From assembly GCA_041395105.1 (NCBI GenBank), contig JAWLBB010000002.1, forward strand, positions 248,001 through 312,000: a DNA stretch of 64,000 nucleotides, read 5' to 3'. The DNA comes from Opitutaceae bacterium (lineage in GTDB: Bacteria > Verrucomicrobiota > Verrucomicrobiia > Opitutales > Opitutaceae). Numbering within the stretch: the first letter of the stretch is position 1; each line of letters starts with the position of its first letter. The notes below the pieces were generated by a model. The model was not told where the DNA came from and did no database searches. It saw nothing but the letters and a program-made list of their open reading frames with translations. A program made the translations under genes and the position numbers. Of the stretch, positions 44,341 to 53,481 are shown piece by piece.

Positions 44341-45440
44341 CACCCGCGCAGATAGGACGGTCGGGCATTGAGTGCCTCGATCTTGGCCGCACGATCAGCC
44401 TCCTGGAGCGCCTCAACCACTTCGTCGAGCGCTCCTTCCATCACCTGCGGAAGACTGTGCAGGGTAAGCCCGATGCGATGGTCCGTCAGCCGGCTCTGCG
44501 GGAAATTGTAGGTCCGGATCCGCTCACTCCGGTCGCCGCTCCCGATCTGGCTCCGCCGGTTCTCCGCATACTTGGCCCGCTCCTCATCCTGCTTGAGTTG
44601 GAGCAGTCGGGACCGCAGGACGGTCAAGGCGCGATGGCGATTCTTGATCTGTGATCTCTCTTCCGCGCAGGTCACGATCATCCCGGTTGGCTTGTGGAGC
44701 ACCTGAACAGCAGAGTCCGTCGTATTCACACCCTGCCCACCCGGTCCGCTCGCGCGGGCCACCGTAATCTCCAACTCCGACATATCCAGTTCCACATCCA
44801 CCTCCTCCGCTTCCGGCAAGACCGCCACGGTCACGGTGGAAGTGTGGATCCGCCCATTCGCTTCCGTTTCGGGAACCCGCTGTACCCGGTGAACGCCGCT
44901 CTCAAACTTAAGAAGCCGGTAAACATCGACCCCCTGGACCTCGAAAATGACCTCCTTGTAACCGCCCCGGTCGGTCAGCGAGGCATTCAGGTGATTCACG
45001 GTCCACTTCTGGGTCTCGGCAAACCGGGTGTACATCCGGAGCAGTTCTCCGGCAAAAAGCGAAGCTTCGTCGCCGCCCGCCCCGGCGCGGATCTCGACAA
45101 TCGTATTGCGGGAATCGGTCTCCTCCGGAGGAATCATCCCCACGAGGATCGACTTCTCCAATTCTTCGAGCCGGACCCGCAAACCCGGAAGTTCCGCCTC
45201 GGCCATTTCCCGCAACTCGGTATCCTGGGCCGCTCCGCTGACGAGCTCCTCGAGTTCCCGGATCTCCGCCTCTGTCTTCCGCCAGCGGGCATGCCCATCG
45301 ACCAGATCCTGGAGTTTCTGGTGTTCGCGGGACAGCGCCGCGGCCCGCCGCGCGTCGGAAAAGAACGAAGGTTCCGCCATCGCGGCATCAAGTTCTTCGA
45401 GTCGGCGGACAAATGGCGTGATATCTGGAACAGAGGGCAT
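44340..45440 (-). CDS. prfA: Peptide chain release factor 1
   Basis: RF1 ends translation at UAA and UAG codons. The 366-residue product has the GGQ motif in ARASGPGGQGVNTTDSAVQ, preceded by SELEITV, and the N-terminal helical domain LREMAEAELPGLRVRLEELE. The class I release-factor block EIRAGAGGDEASLFAGELLRMY is clear. I could not identify with certainty the PxT codon-recognition tripeptide in the loop, but TYNFPQSRLTDHRIGLTLHSL favours RF1 over RF2. I chose the ATG at 45440; a GTG at 45449 is open. It is followed directly by prmC. Confidence 0.95.
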   Translation of the reverse strand: MPSVPDITPFVRRLEELDAAMAEPSFFSDARRAAALSREHQKLQDLVDGHARWRKTEAEIRELEELVSGAAQDTELREMAEAELPGLRVRLEELEKSILVGMIPPEETDSRNTIVEIRAGAGGDEASLFAGELLRMYTRFAETQKWTVNHLNASLTDRGGYKEVIFEVQGVDVYRLLKFESGVHRVQRVPETEANGRIHTSTVTVAVLPEAEEVDVELDMSELEITVARASGPGGQGVNTTDSAVQVLHKPTGMIVTCAEERSQIKNRHRALTVLRSRLLQLKQDEERAKYAENRRSQIGSGDRSERIRTYNFPQSRLTDHRIGLTLHSLPQVMEGALDEVVEALQEADRAAKIEALNARPSYLRG

Positions 45441-45579
45441 AAAAGACACTCAATTAAGTCGATGAAGAGACGGGGTGCAAATTGCGCATTGCTTCAGCCG
45501 AAACCCACGGCTTTGCTCTGATGCGGTGAAACCCTAACGGTCCGGAGCGGCAAAATGCCCCCGGCACCCGTCTGTCGCT

Positions 45580-46605
45580 ATGGCCACCGTACTCTTCACT
45601 CAAAACATCATCGCCTGCGTCTGGGACTTTGACAAGACTTTGATCCCGGGATACATGCAGGGCCCTCTCTTCAAGCGGTTCGGCATCGACGAGGGGAACT
45701 TCTGGCTCGAGGTCAACAGCCTGAGCGAACTCTATCGCGAACGCGGCTACCACGTCTCCGGTGAGACCGTCTACCTGAACCACCTGCTTTCCTGCGTTCG
45801 AAACGGTCCGATGAAGGGTCTGAACAACCGGATTCTCCGGGAATGCGGTCGCGACATCGAGTTCTACGAGGGTCTTCCCGGATTCCTGCAGGATCTCCGC
45901 GAATTCGTCCGGTCCCGACCCGAATACGTGAAGCAGGATATCCGGCTGGAACACTATATCGTGAGCACGGGACTCGCCGAGATGATTCGTGGCAGCGCCA
46001 TCGCCCCGTTTGTCAATGGGATCTGGGGCTGCGAATTCATCGAGAATCCGATCCCGCCCGGTTTCCTCCAACAGAAGGAGCTGGCCATCGATCCGAACCT
46101 GGAGATCAGCCAGATCGGCATGATGGTCGATAACACGACCAAGACCCGGGCACTCTTCGAGATCAACAAGGGAACAAACAAGAACCCGTCCATCGACGTC
46201 AATGCCGACATCAAGCACGAAGACCGCAGGGTTCCTTTCCAGAACATGATCTATATTGCGGACGGCCCCAGCGACGTTCCCTCCTTCTCGGTCGTCAAGA
46301 AAAACGGCGGGCGCACCTACGCGGTCTACCGCCCGGGTTCGATGGAAGAGTTCGAACAGAATGACCGGCTCCTCCAGGTCAATCGGATCCACGCCTATGG
46401 CCCCGCCCGCTACCTGCCGGACAGCAATACCTCGATGTGGCTGAAGATGCATATCCAGGCCATCTGCGACCGTATCGTGGCCGACCGGGAGGCCAACTTC
46501 GCCCTCCGCGTGGCCAAACCTCCCAAACACCTCAGCTCGAGCCCGTCGGATGCGGAAGGCGCTGACGACAGGGAGGAATCCGTCCAGCAGGACACCTTCC
46601 TGTAG
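45580..46605 (+). CDS. HAD-superfamily phosphatase-like protein
   Basis: The 341-residue cytoplasmic product is a haloacid-dehalogenase hydrolase. Motif I is VWDFDKTLIPGYMQGPLF (catalytic Asp pair), and a late motif IV is IYIADGPSDVPSFSVVKKNGG. The middle has VSTGLAEMIRGSAI (motif II: Ser/Thr). This is the class with a long helical cap between motifs I and II, resembling phosphoserine-phosphatase-like HAD proteins. The substrate is unknown. The C-terminus is acidic and low-complexity. The gene is flanked by prfA (divergent) and a likely terminator that overlaps its stop codon. Confidence 0.85.
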   Translation: MATVLFTQNIIACVWDFDKTLIPGYMQGPLFKRFGIDEGNFWLEVNSLSELYRERGYHVSGETVYLNHLLSCVRNGPMKGLNNRILRECGRDIEFYEGLPGFLQDLREFVRSRPEYVKQDIRLEHYIVSTGLAEMIRGSAIAPFVNGIWGCEFIENPIPPGFLQQKELAIDPNLEISQIGMMVDNTTKTRALFEINKGTNKNPSIDVNADIKHEDRRVPFQNMIYIADGPSDVPSFSVVKKNGGRTYAVYRPGSMEEFEQNDRLLQVNRIHAYGPARYLPDSNTSMWLKMHIQAICDRIVADREANFALRVAKPPKHLSSSPSDAEGADDREESVQQDTFL

Positions 46606-46625
46606 GGCTGTCCTGCACTCTTTTT
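46587..46625 (+). terminator. Likely Rho-independent terminator after the HAD gene
   Basis: GCAGGACA (46587-46594) pairs with TGTCCTGC (46609-46616), with additional CCT/AGG pairing in the loop, and a run of five T residues follows at 46621-46625. The HAD gene's TAG stop lies inside the loop. Placement immediately before a 440-base gene-free stretch supports a real terminator. Confidence 0.6.
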
Positions 46626-47065
46626 CGCCTCTTGCCCTGCCAGCGAATCGATTGACTCGAAGGTGGGGCGCGACTCGTGCCCGCTTCTGGACAAACGGTC
46701 CCGGCAATCGCTTCAAGAGGTGCAGGCCCGCTGCGCCGCGGAAAGGTGACTCCTGGCGCTGATCTGGCAGGTCGGCAACAGCCTCACCCGCCGGTGGACT
46801 CCAGCCGGGCCATGACAGTCCGCCGGTCCCTCTGCAAGATCCTCGCCGTCGCTGCGCCATGCCTCTGCCGGCGAGGACCGGCCACCCTCGAGGCGACGGC
46901 CCGGACGGCCTGAACACCCCGAATCCGCTGAATTTTCCTTGATCGAACGCTCATCCGTTCGCTATAGCCAACAGCCTTCATTCCACGGACCCTCCCCGCA
47001 GAATTCCCGGGAACCTCCATCGGGGTCCCTGGTCCAAAGAATCCCTTCAGCTGAATCACTCCATA
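46626..47065. other. Gene-free region before the Gld-type ABC operon
   Basis: These 440 bases contain no convincing gene on either strand; short open frames lack family features and have no ribosome binding site. The promoter of the ABC operon must lie here. I saw no clear -35/-10 pair, riboswitch or long inverted repeat. Confidence 0.55.
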
Positions 47066-47776
47066 ATGGTTACAGTCAAGAATCTGACCAAGGAATTCGG
47101 ACCGATCCGGGCCGTCGACAACATCTCCTTCGAGGTCTCCAAGGGCACCATCCTCGGGTTTCTCGGGCCGAACGGAGCCGGCAAATCGACCACCATGAAG
47201 ATGGTGACCGGGTTTATCAAACCCACCTCGGGAACCGCTCTTGTCGCCGGTTTCGACGTCCGCACCGAACCGGTCGAAGTCAAGAGACGGATCGGTTACC
47301 TGGCGGAGAGTTCACCCGCCTACGGCGAAATGACAGTTCTCGAGTTCCTCGATTTCGTGGGCGAATGCCGCGGCCTGAATGATCGCGAAAAACGCGGGAA
47401 ACGCATCGAGGAAGTCGTCGGCCTCTGTCACTTGAGCACGGTCCGCAATCAGCCGATCGAAACCTTGAGCAAGGGCTACAAGCAGCGTGTCGGCTTCGCC
47501 CAGGCCGTCATCCACGACCCTCCGATCCTCATCCTCGACGAACCGACCGACGGTCTTGACCCCAACCAGAAGCACGAGGTCCGCAAGATTATCGGAGCAA
47601 TGGCCGAGAACAAGGTCATCATCCTCTCCACCCATATCCTTGAAGAGGTCGATGCCCTCTGCAACCGCATCATCATCATCGCCAACGGCCGGGTCATCAT
47701 CGACAATACCCCGGAGGCGATCAAGGAAGAGCACGGAAACCGCCTCGACGAGGTCTTCCGCAAACTGACGCGCTGA
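47066..47776 (+). CDS. ABC transporter ATP-binding protein, GldA/Nod-like exporter class
   Basis: This 236-residue ATPase is the motor of a four-gene ABC system. It has Walker A GPNGAGKSTTMKM, Q-loop LAESSPAYGEMTVLEFL, signature LSKGYKQRVGFAQ, Walker B ILILDEPTDGLDP and the switch histidine in STHILEEVDALCNRIIII. The LSKGYKQR signature and the genes that follow (permease, GldG-like, DUF4340) match the gliding-type GldAFG ABC systems, which also occur in non-gliding bacteria. The substrate is unknown. The permease gene follows after 33 bases. Confidence 0.92.
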   Translation: MVTVKNLTKEFGPIRAVDNISFEVSKGTILGFLGPNGAGKSTTMKMVTGFIKPTSGTALVAGFDVRTEPVEVKRRIGYLAESSPAYGEMTVLEFLDFVGECRGLNDREKRGKRIEEVVGLCHLSTVRNQPIETLSKGYKQRVGFAQAVIHDPPILILDEPTDGLDPNQKHEVRKIIGAMAENKVIILSTHILEEVDALCNRIIIIANGRVIIDNTPEAIKEEHGNRLDEVFRKLTR

Positions 47777-47809
47777 GGGGTGCGTCCCATTCCGATCCCT
47801 TTTCGATCC

Positions 47810-48532
47810 ATGACTCAGATCAAACCCGTATTCCGCCGCGAATTCGAGGGGTATTTCCGCTCCCCGGTCGCCTACGTCTATCTGATTGTCTTCCTCCTCG
47901 CCTCGGTCGGACTGGCCTTTTTTGTCGGTCGGTTCTTCAAGGCGAATGTCGCCAACCTCGACAGTTTCTTTGTTTTTCACCCCTGGCTTTTCCTTTTCCT
48001 GATTCCCGCCGCCGGCATGCGCCTCTGGGCCGAGGAACGCAGATCCGGGAGCATCGAACTGCTTTTCACTCTGCCGGTCACTGTCCCGGAAGCCGTCATC
48101 GGCAAATTCCTTGCCGCCTGGCTTTTTATCAGCCTGGGAATCGTCCTGACCTTCCCCATGGCTCTGACCGTCGGCTATCTCGGCGATCCGGATTGGGGCG
48201 TCATCGTCTCCAGCTACCTCGGGAGTATTCTCATGGCCGGGACTTATCTGGGCATCTGCTCCCTGACGTCCGCCCTCACCCGCAATCAGGTGATCAGCTT
48301 TGTGCTCAGTGTCCTCATCTGTCTGGGCATCCTCTTTCTCGGCTGGAGCGTCTTCTCCGATGTCCTCAACAGCATCTTTCCCGTCTGGTTCGTCGACATG
48401 GTCTCGAACTTCAGCTTCGTCACCCATTTCGACAATTTCACGAAGGGCATCATCGATCTGCGCAGTATCGTCTATTTCGCGTCGATGACCCTCTTTACTC
48501 TGGCTCTGAACATTCTCGTGCTTGAGCGCTGA
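47810..48532 (+). CDS. ABC-2 type permease, GldF-like
   Basis: The 240-residue product has six hydrophobic segments. Its N-terminal FRREFEGYFRSPVAYVYLIVFLL is the typical GldF/ABC-2 membrane start, with further segments FFVFHPWLFLFLIPAAGMRLWAEE, VISFVLSVLICLGILFLGW and SIVYFASMTLFTLALNILVLE. The RSGSIELLFTLPVTVPEAVIGKF loop is the usual ATPase-facing block. Start at the ATG 47810. The GldG-like gene follows after 33 bases, so all four genes are likely one unit. Confidence 0.9.
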   Translation: MTQIKPVFRREFEGYFRSPVAYVYLIVFLLASVGLAFFVGRFFKANVANLDSFFVFHPWLFLFLIPAAGMRLWAEERRSGSIELLFTLPVTVPEAVIGKFLAAWLFISLGIVLTFPMALTVGYLGDPDWGVIVSSYLGSILMAGTYLGICSLTSALTRNQVISFVLSVLICLGILFLGWSVFSDVLNSIFPVWFVDMVSNFSFVTHFDNFTKGIIDLRSIVYFASMTLFTLALNILVLER

Positions 48533-48565
48533 GCCCGAACCTCCCCTCCCGGAAAGACGCCCACG

Positions 48566-50452
48566 ATGAAAATCGGAGAAAAAACCACAGTCGCCCTGCT
48601 CCTGGTCGCGAACCTTGTCCTCGTCAACTACCTTGCCTCTTCCTACCCGGCCAAGATCGACCTGACGGCCCAGAAGATCTACACCCTTTCCGCCGGTACC
48701 CGAAATCTGATCTCGAAGATCGAGGAACCGGTTGCCCTTCAGTTCTACTTCAGCCGCAGCCTCGAAGGCCTGCCGATCAGCTTCAAGAACTACGCCACCC
48801 GGGTGGAGGAACTGCTCCGCCAATACGAAGCCGCCTCCAATGGCCTGATCCAACTCGAAGTGATTGATCCGGAACCCGATTCCGAAGAGGAAGAATCGGC
48901 GGCCCGGGCCGGCATCCAGGGCCAGAACCTCCAGAACGGAGGCGCCCTCTATTTCGGACTCTCGGCCGCCCAGGCCGACAACCAGCAGACCATCGCTTTT
49001 TTCACCACCAACCGGGAGTCCTTTCTCGAATACGACATTTCCCAGCTTCTCTACTCGGTCCAGCAATTCGACAAACCGCGGCTGGGACTCCTGACCAGCC
49101 TGCCGCTGAAGTCGCCCATGTCCATGCCGATGCCGGGTCAGCCGCGACCCACTCCTGACCAGGTCGTCATCAGCGAGTGGGAGCGCACCTTTGAGATCGT
49201 CGAGATCCAAGCTTCGGATACAGAGCTGCCCGACAATCTCGATGTGCTTGCGGTCATCCACCCGCAGGGACTCAACCCGCAACTCGTCTACGCCATCGAC
49301 CAGCACGTCCTATCCGGCAGGCCTCTCTTTCTCGCCCTTGATCCCTCCTCCCGCTATTTCAAGGATCAGGGCGGCCAGAACCAGATGTACGGGCAACCGG
49401 CTCCGAACGTGACCAGCGATCTGCCCAACCTCCTCGCCGCCTGGGGAGTGTCCTACGACTCCCAGCAGGTCGTGGCCGATGCCAGCCTCGCCAGCACGGT
49501 GATCACCAATCAGGGCAATGTCCGGTTCCCCGTCTGGTTGACCCTCCCGGCCGAGCAGTTCAACCCCGACGTCCTGCCGACCAGCACCCTCAAGACCATG
49601 CTCATGATTGAGCCGGGCTCCTTCAGCATCGGCGAATCCGAAAATCTCAAGCTCACCCCGATGATCCGGACCACTGCTTCGGCCGGCAATGTCGCGTCAA
49701 TGATGCTCAATTTCACACCTCCGGAGGAACTGGCCCGCCAGATCAAACCCGACGGAAAAGCCGAGGTACTCGCCGGGATGATCGAAGGCACATTCCGGAC
49801 CGCCTTTCCGGACGGTCGACCCGCCGACGCCACCGACGAAACCGGGGCCACTTCCGATGAGGACACACCCTCGCCTGCCCCCGGGCTCACCGAGTCCGTC
49901 CGGCCGGGCACGGTCATTCTCGTCATGGACAGTGACTGGCTGCTCGACAGCTACAGCGTGCGCCGGATGAACTTTCTCGGCATGACCGCCCTCGATCCCC
50001 TCAACGACAACCTGAGTTTCGCCTCAAGCGCTTTGGAATTCCTTGGTGGCAGTGACGACCTCATCGCCATCCGGGGCAAGGGCACCGTGCTTCGCCCCTT
50101 CATCGTTGTGCAACGGATGGAGGCCGACGCCCAGGAACGCTACCAGGAGCAGCTTGATGAAGTCGAAACCCGGCTCCGCGAGGTCCAGAACCAACTCAGC
50201 CAACTCGCCACCCAGCAGACCGAAGGCCGCCAGTTGGTGGCCACTCCGGAGATCCAGAAATCGATCGAGGACTACCGGGCCCAGGAGGCCTCTGTCCGGG
50301 CCGAGCGCCGCAAGATCCGCAAGGCCCTGCGGGAAAATATCGAGCGCCTGGGAACGGTTCTTCTTCTGGCCAATCTCCTGGTTGTTCCGGTCGGTGTCGG
50401 GATCGTCGGAATCGCCTTTTTCACGCGCCGTAACCGCAGACAGAAGAGCTGA
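48566..50452 (+). CDS. GldG-like ABC auxiliary protein (ABC-type uncharacterised transport, periplasmic)
   Basis: The 628-residue product has an N-terminal membrane segment (ALLLVANLVLVNYLASSYP) and a long periplasmic region. It starts with TLSAGTRNLISKIEEPVALQFYFS, which is the GldG (DUF7088-type) beginning. It continues to a Rossmann-like portion and a Thr/Ala/Glu-rich spacer near residue 415. A coiled coil (DEVETRLREVQNQLSQLATQQ) and a C-terminal membrane helix (VLLLANLLVVPVGVGIVGIAFFTRRNR) complete it. In gliding bacteria, GldG partners GldF. A DUF4340 gene follows after 4 bases. The exact role is unknown. Confidence 0.88.
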   Translation: MKIGEKTTVALLLVANLVLVNYLASSYPAKIDLTAQKIYTLSAGTRNLISKIEEPVALQFYFSRSLEGLPISFKNYATRVEELLRQYEAASNGLIQLEVIDPEPDSEEEESAARAGIQGQNLQNGGALYFGLSAAQADNQQTIAFFTTNRESFLEYDISQLLYSVQQFDKPRLGLLTSLPLKSPMSMPMPGQPRPTPDQVVISEWERTFEIVEIQASDTELPDNLDVLAVIHPQGLNPQLVYAIDQHVLSGRPLFLALDPSSRYFKDQGGQNQMYGQPAPNVTSDLPNLLAAWGVSYDSQQVVADASLASTVITNQGNVRFPVWLTLPAEQFNPDVLPTSTLKTMLMIEPGSFSIGESENLKLTPMIRTTASAGNVASMMLNFTPPEELARQIKPDGKAEVLAGMIEGTFRTAFPDGRPADATDETGATSDEDTPSPAPGLTESVRPGTVILVMDSDWLLDSYSVRRMNFLGMTALDPLNDNLSFASSALEFLGGSDDLIAIRGKGTVLRPFIVVQRMEADAQERYQEQLDEVETRLREVQNQLSQLATQQTEGRQLVATPEIQKSIEDYRAQEASVRAERRKIRKALRENIERLGTVLLLANLLVVPVGVGIVGIAFFTRRNRRQKS

Positions 50453-50456
50453 CGCG

Positions 50457-51560
50457 ATGACTATAAAGAGACTCTCCATCACCTTTCTCATCCTGGCCGT
50501 TCTCTCGGTCGCGACCTGGCTGATCAAGCGGCCGGCTCCGCCTCCCGGACTCGATCCCCGCACCGGCCAGCCTCTCGTCAGCCGTGAAACGCTCGCGGCC
50601 GCCCGGGAGATCACCATCCGGGAAGGCGACAGAACGGTCACCTTGAGCACCGACGAAACCAACGGCACCTGGCAGGTTGCTGACTATTACGGATTCCCGG
50701 TCGACTTCAGCAAACTCTCCTCCCTTGCCTCCAGCCTGCAGTCGGCCTCCGTCGTGCGTCTCGTCAGCCGCAACCCGGACCGGATCGAAAGACTCGATCT
50801 CGGGAATGCCGGCATCGAGATCGCAACCGGCGGTGCCCTGCCCGCCGTCCGCCTCGCCATCGGAAAAACATCTGAAGGCGGCGGCCGCTTCATCGGGTTT
50901 GATACCGAAGAAAAGGCCTATCTGACCGATCTCACCATCCAGATCGACGCCACGGCGAAGAACTGGGCCCTTGCCCGCCTCCTCGATTTCAAGGCGGAGG
51001 ATGTCTCGGGAGTCGACATTTCGTTCGAAGACGACGCCGCCCACCTGGTGGTGAAGCGGGACACCGCCGAGGCCGATTGGAAGCTGGCATCGGCTCAGGC
51101 CACCGGAAACGTCAGATCCCGGGAGCTGAACAACCTCCTCAACCGCTTTACCGGCCTCCGGTTTACGGATACCGACGAACCCGGGTCGGAGGAATCCATC
51201 GCCGCCCTTGACCATTCGCGATCCGTCATCATCGAACTCTTCGACGGCACCCGCTACTCGATACGGATCGGGCGTCGTCCCGCCCCACCCGTCGCACCGG
51301 CCGAAGAAGGCCCGGAAGAGAATTCCGCGGCCACCCCGCCACCGGCACCCAAACCCGGCCCCGTCTATGTCTTCGTCGAGTCCAACCGGGAGGACACACC
51401 CATCAACCAGCTGATGGCCAGGCGGAGTTTTCGGATTTCCGACTACACCTTCACCAGCCTGCCTGCCTCGGCCGATATCCTGATCGAGCCCGTTCCGGAA
51501 CCACCCCCGGAGCCGGCACCCGAACCGGAGAGTGCGGAAGAACCGGCCGGGGGCAATTGA
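50457..51560 (+). CDS. DUF4340 family exported/anchored protein
   Basis: The 367-residue product has an N-terminal hydrophobic segment (LSITFLILAVLSVATWLI) and the DUF4340 pattern of repeated beta-rich modules. These modules contain EITIREGDRTVTLSTDETNGTWQV, FSKLSSLASSLQSASVVRLVS and DLTIQIDATAKNWALARLLDF. The C-terminal 70 residues are Pro/Glu/Ala-rich (PPEPAPEPESAEEPAGG). DUF4340 genes commonly end GldA-F-G-type ABC operons. The start at 50457 lies 4 bases after the GldG-like stop. It ends 3 bases before the end of the convergent CoaB gene. No enzymatic motif was seen. Confidence 0.88.
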   Translation: MTIKRLSITFLILAVLSVATWLIKRPAPPPGLDPRTGQPLVSRETLAAAREITIREGDRTVTLSTDETNGTWQVADYYGFPVDFSKLSSLASSLQSASVVRLVSRNPDRIERLDLGNAGIEIATGGALPAVRLAIGKTSEGGGRFIGFDTEEKAYLTDLTIQIDATAKNWALARLLDFKAEDVSGVDISFEDDAAHLVVKRDTAEADWKLASAQATGNVRSRELNNLLNRFTGLRFTDTDEPGSEESIAALDHSRSVIIELFDGTRYSIRIGRRPAPPVAPAEEGPEENSAATPPPAPKPGPVYVFVESNREDTPINQLMARRSFRISDYTFTSLPASADILIEPVPEPPPEPAPEPESAEEPAGGN

Positions 51561-51563
51561 ACA

Positions 51564-52262
51564 TCATTTTCGAGCCGGTCTCCCGACCGCCCCGCGAACC
51601 TGCTCCAGGATAAAGGCCGCGACTTCCTCCTTCGGCGCCGGACCGAACGGCATGCGAACCCCGGACGATGACATCAGGACGATTTCATTGTCGTCGACCT
51701 CCATCCCGAGGCCCGGTCGGCTGATATCATTCGCGACGATCCAATCCATCCCCTTACGGACCAGTTTCTCCGCCGCATAGTCTTCGAGATGCTGGGATTC
51801 GGCCGCGAACCCCACCACGGTCTGATGCGTCCTCAAGGCAGCCAGATGCTTGAGAATATCGGGGTTTCGAACCATCTTCACCGACAGCCGATCCTTCGAT
51901 TTCTTCATCTTTTCCGAGGCGCATTCCGCCGGCCGATAGTCCGCCACCGCCGCCACCATGAAGAGAATGTCACACCATCGAAAGAGCGGCTCGACTGCGG
52001 CCAGCATCTCGACCGCCGAAACGACCCGATGTATGCGGACATTCCGGGGCGGCCTCAGCGAAACCGGTCCCGAGACCAGCTCCACCTCCCAACCCAAAAT
52101 GGCCGCCTTTTCCGCAAGTGCGAAACCCATTTTGCCACTGGAGGCATTGCTCAGGAATCGGACCGGATCCAGATACTCACGGGTCGGACCCGCCGTGACG
52201 AGGCAGCGAATGCCACCGGACGCGGATTTCCTGCCTGATCGGACAGCGAAGGCGGATGCCAT
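51564..52262 (-). CDS. Stand-alone phosphopantothenoylcysteine synthetase-like protein (CoaB domain)
   Basis: This 232-residue product matches only the CoaB half of the usual CoaBC protein, which joins phosphopantothenate to cysteine in coenzyme A synthesis. Motifs are ITAGPTREYLDPVRFLSNASSGKMG at the N-terminus (here written CLVTAGPTREYLDPVR), ILFMVAAVADYRP, and the family core VGFAAESQHLEDYAAEKL and DWIVANDIS. The CoaC decarboxylase domain is absent, and no CoaC gene is adjacent, so a separate CoaC gene is expected elsewhere. The start at 52262 has no strong ribosome binding site. It is convergent with the DUF4340 gene. Confidence 0.85.
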   Translation of the reverse strand: MASAFAVRSGRKSASGGIRCLVTAGPTREYLDPVRFLSNASSGKMGFALAEKAAILGWEVELVSGPVSLRPPRNVRIHRVVSAVEMLAAVEPLFRWCDILFMVAAVADYRPAECASEKMKKSKDRLSVKMVRNPDILKHLAALRTHQTVVGFAAESQHLEDYAAEKLVRKGMDWIVANDISRPGLGMEVDDNEIVLMSSSGVRMPFGPAPKEEVAAFILEQVRGAVGRPARK

Positions 52263-52428
52263 GCCTCAGCAAAACCGGACTGACCATGTTCGCCAAATGA
52301 AAAGTGGGCCTTGGGGGAATTCAGATCCCAGACAAATGAGCCCGACATGAAATCGCCTTCGCAATGTTTCGAAGACGAGATTGGAAACCCACTCAGACCA
52401 CAGTCGACGAAACGACCGGCAAAACGCT

Positions 52429-53238
52429 TCACTTTACCACCGTCGGGCTGATCACTGTCCGATCATTGTAGACCTCCTCGGCCCGAGGGAGCATGGCAGT
52501 CATCTTGAGAATTCGCTCCGGATAGGCCGGGTGAGTCGACAGGTAGGCCGGAACCCCGGGAGACCCTGTTTCCCCGGCTTCCATCTTCTCCATCAGCTTG
52601 ATCGCCTCCGCCGGATCATATCCCGCCTTCGCCATGTAAACCATTCCAATCTGGTCCGCCTCGCTCTCCTTGTCGCGGTCCCAACCAAGCGCGGCCACAC
52701 CCGTCCCCAACCCATAGACCTGAAGGACCGAACTGGTGGGCAGACCACCGCTGGCGGCCGTCACTCCGACGATGTAGCCGCCTCCCTCAATCATCAGCTC
52801 CTGGGATAGCTTTTCATGGATGTGCTTGGCTGTGACATGGGCGATTTCATGGGCCACCACCGAGGCCAATTGAGCCTCGTTGTCGACGAGATCGAATATC
52901 CCCGAAAAGACCCCGACTTTCCCTCCCGCCATGGCAAAGGCATTGACCTCGTTGGGCGCATCAAAGACGACGAATTCCCAGTCCGCGTCGGTCGCATCCC
53001 AGAAGACGACCTTGGCGATCCGGCTGCCGACCCGCTCGAGCATCTCGTTGTAGGTGGGATTCGTCGACACCCGGTATTTCTTCTTGGTCTCAGCGAAGGC
53101 TTCCTTGCTCATCTCCACGACCGATTTGTCGTCGACGAGATCGATCGTTTTGCGACCCGTGACGGGAACCGTGTGGCACCCCGCAAAGATCATCAACATT
53201 GAAACCAGCAGAACCCGCCATCCGTAATATTCGGTCAT
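52429..53238 (-). CDS. M48-family zinc metalloprotease lipoprotein
   Basis: The 269-residue product has a lipobox (LMIFAGC) and belongs to the M48 peptidases, near the LoiP/BepA-type envelope proteases. The zinc motif is HEIAH in SVVAHEIAHVTAKHIHEK, with the glutamate as catalytic residue. The third ligand is expected at KESEADQIGMVYMAKAGYDP. DAPNEVNAFAMAGGKVGVFSG is another conserved block. It probably cleaves misfolded envelope proteins in the periplasm. It is divergent from the TPR/PEGA-like gene; the 243-base gap contains no gene. Confidence 0.92.
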   Translation of the reverse strand: MTEYYGWRVLLVSMLMIFAGCHTVPVTGRKTIDLVDDKSVVEMSKEAFAETKKKYRVSTNPTYNEMLERVGSRIAKVVFWDATDADWEFVVFDAPNEVNAFAMAGGKVGVFSGIFDLVDNEAQLASVVAHEIAHVTAKHIHEKLSQELMIEGGGYIVGVTAASGGLPTSSVLQVYGLGTGVAALGWDRDKESEADQIGMVYMAKAGYDPAEAIKLMEKMEAGETGSPGVPAYLSTHPAYPERILKMTAMLPRAEEVYNDRTVISPTVVK

Positions 53239-53481
53239 CAGTGTTTAATACGTCACTCACGCAAAATGGTTTCACCAGAGGTCAATTCCCTGCCCTTCGC
53301 GCTCCAATCCGGACAAATTCCGGAATACCGCCCCGTTTTTCGACACTTTGCTTTGAATTCTCGCCAAGCCCGGACATCCTGCGACAATGGAACACTGATC
53401 GTGACCTCCCAGTCAGAGACAACGAATGTCGCGCCCTCCGGTTGGACGCGATGATCCGTCCAGGACATCCTCCCATTGCCC

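Noticed and set aside
45454..46917. 487-residue open frame on the minus strand
   Set aside because: It is antisense to the HAD gene, whose catalytic motifs are clear.
47312..49306. 664-residue open frame on the minus strand
   Set aside because: It is antisense to the well-supported Gld-type ABC genes and shows only low-complexity Asp/Glu/Gly sequence.
47066..51560. Evidence for gliding motility
   Set aside because: GldA/F/G-like ABC genes also occur in many non-gliding bacteria, and the core motor genes gldK-L-M-N are not in the window.
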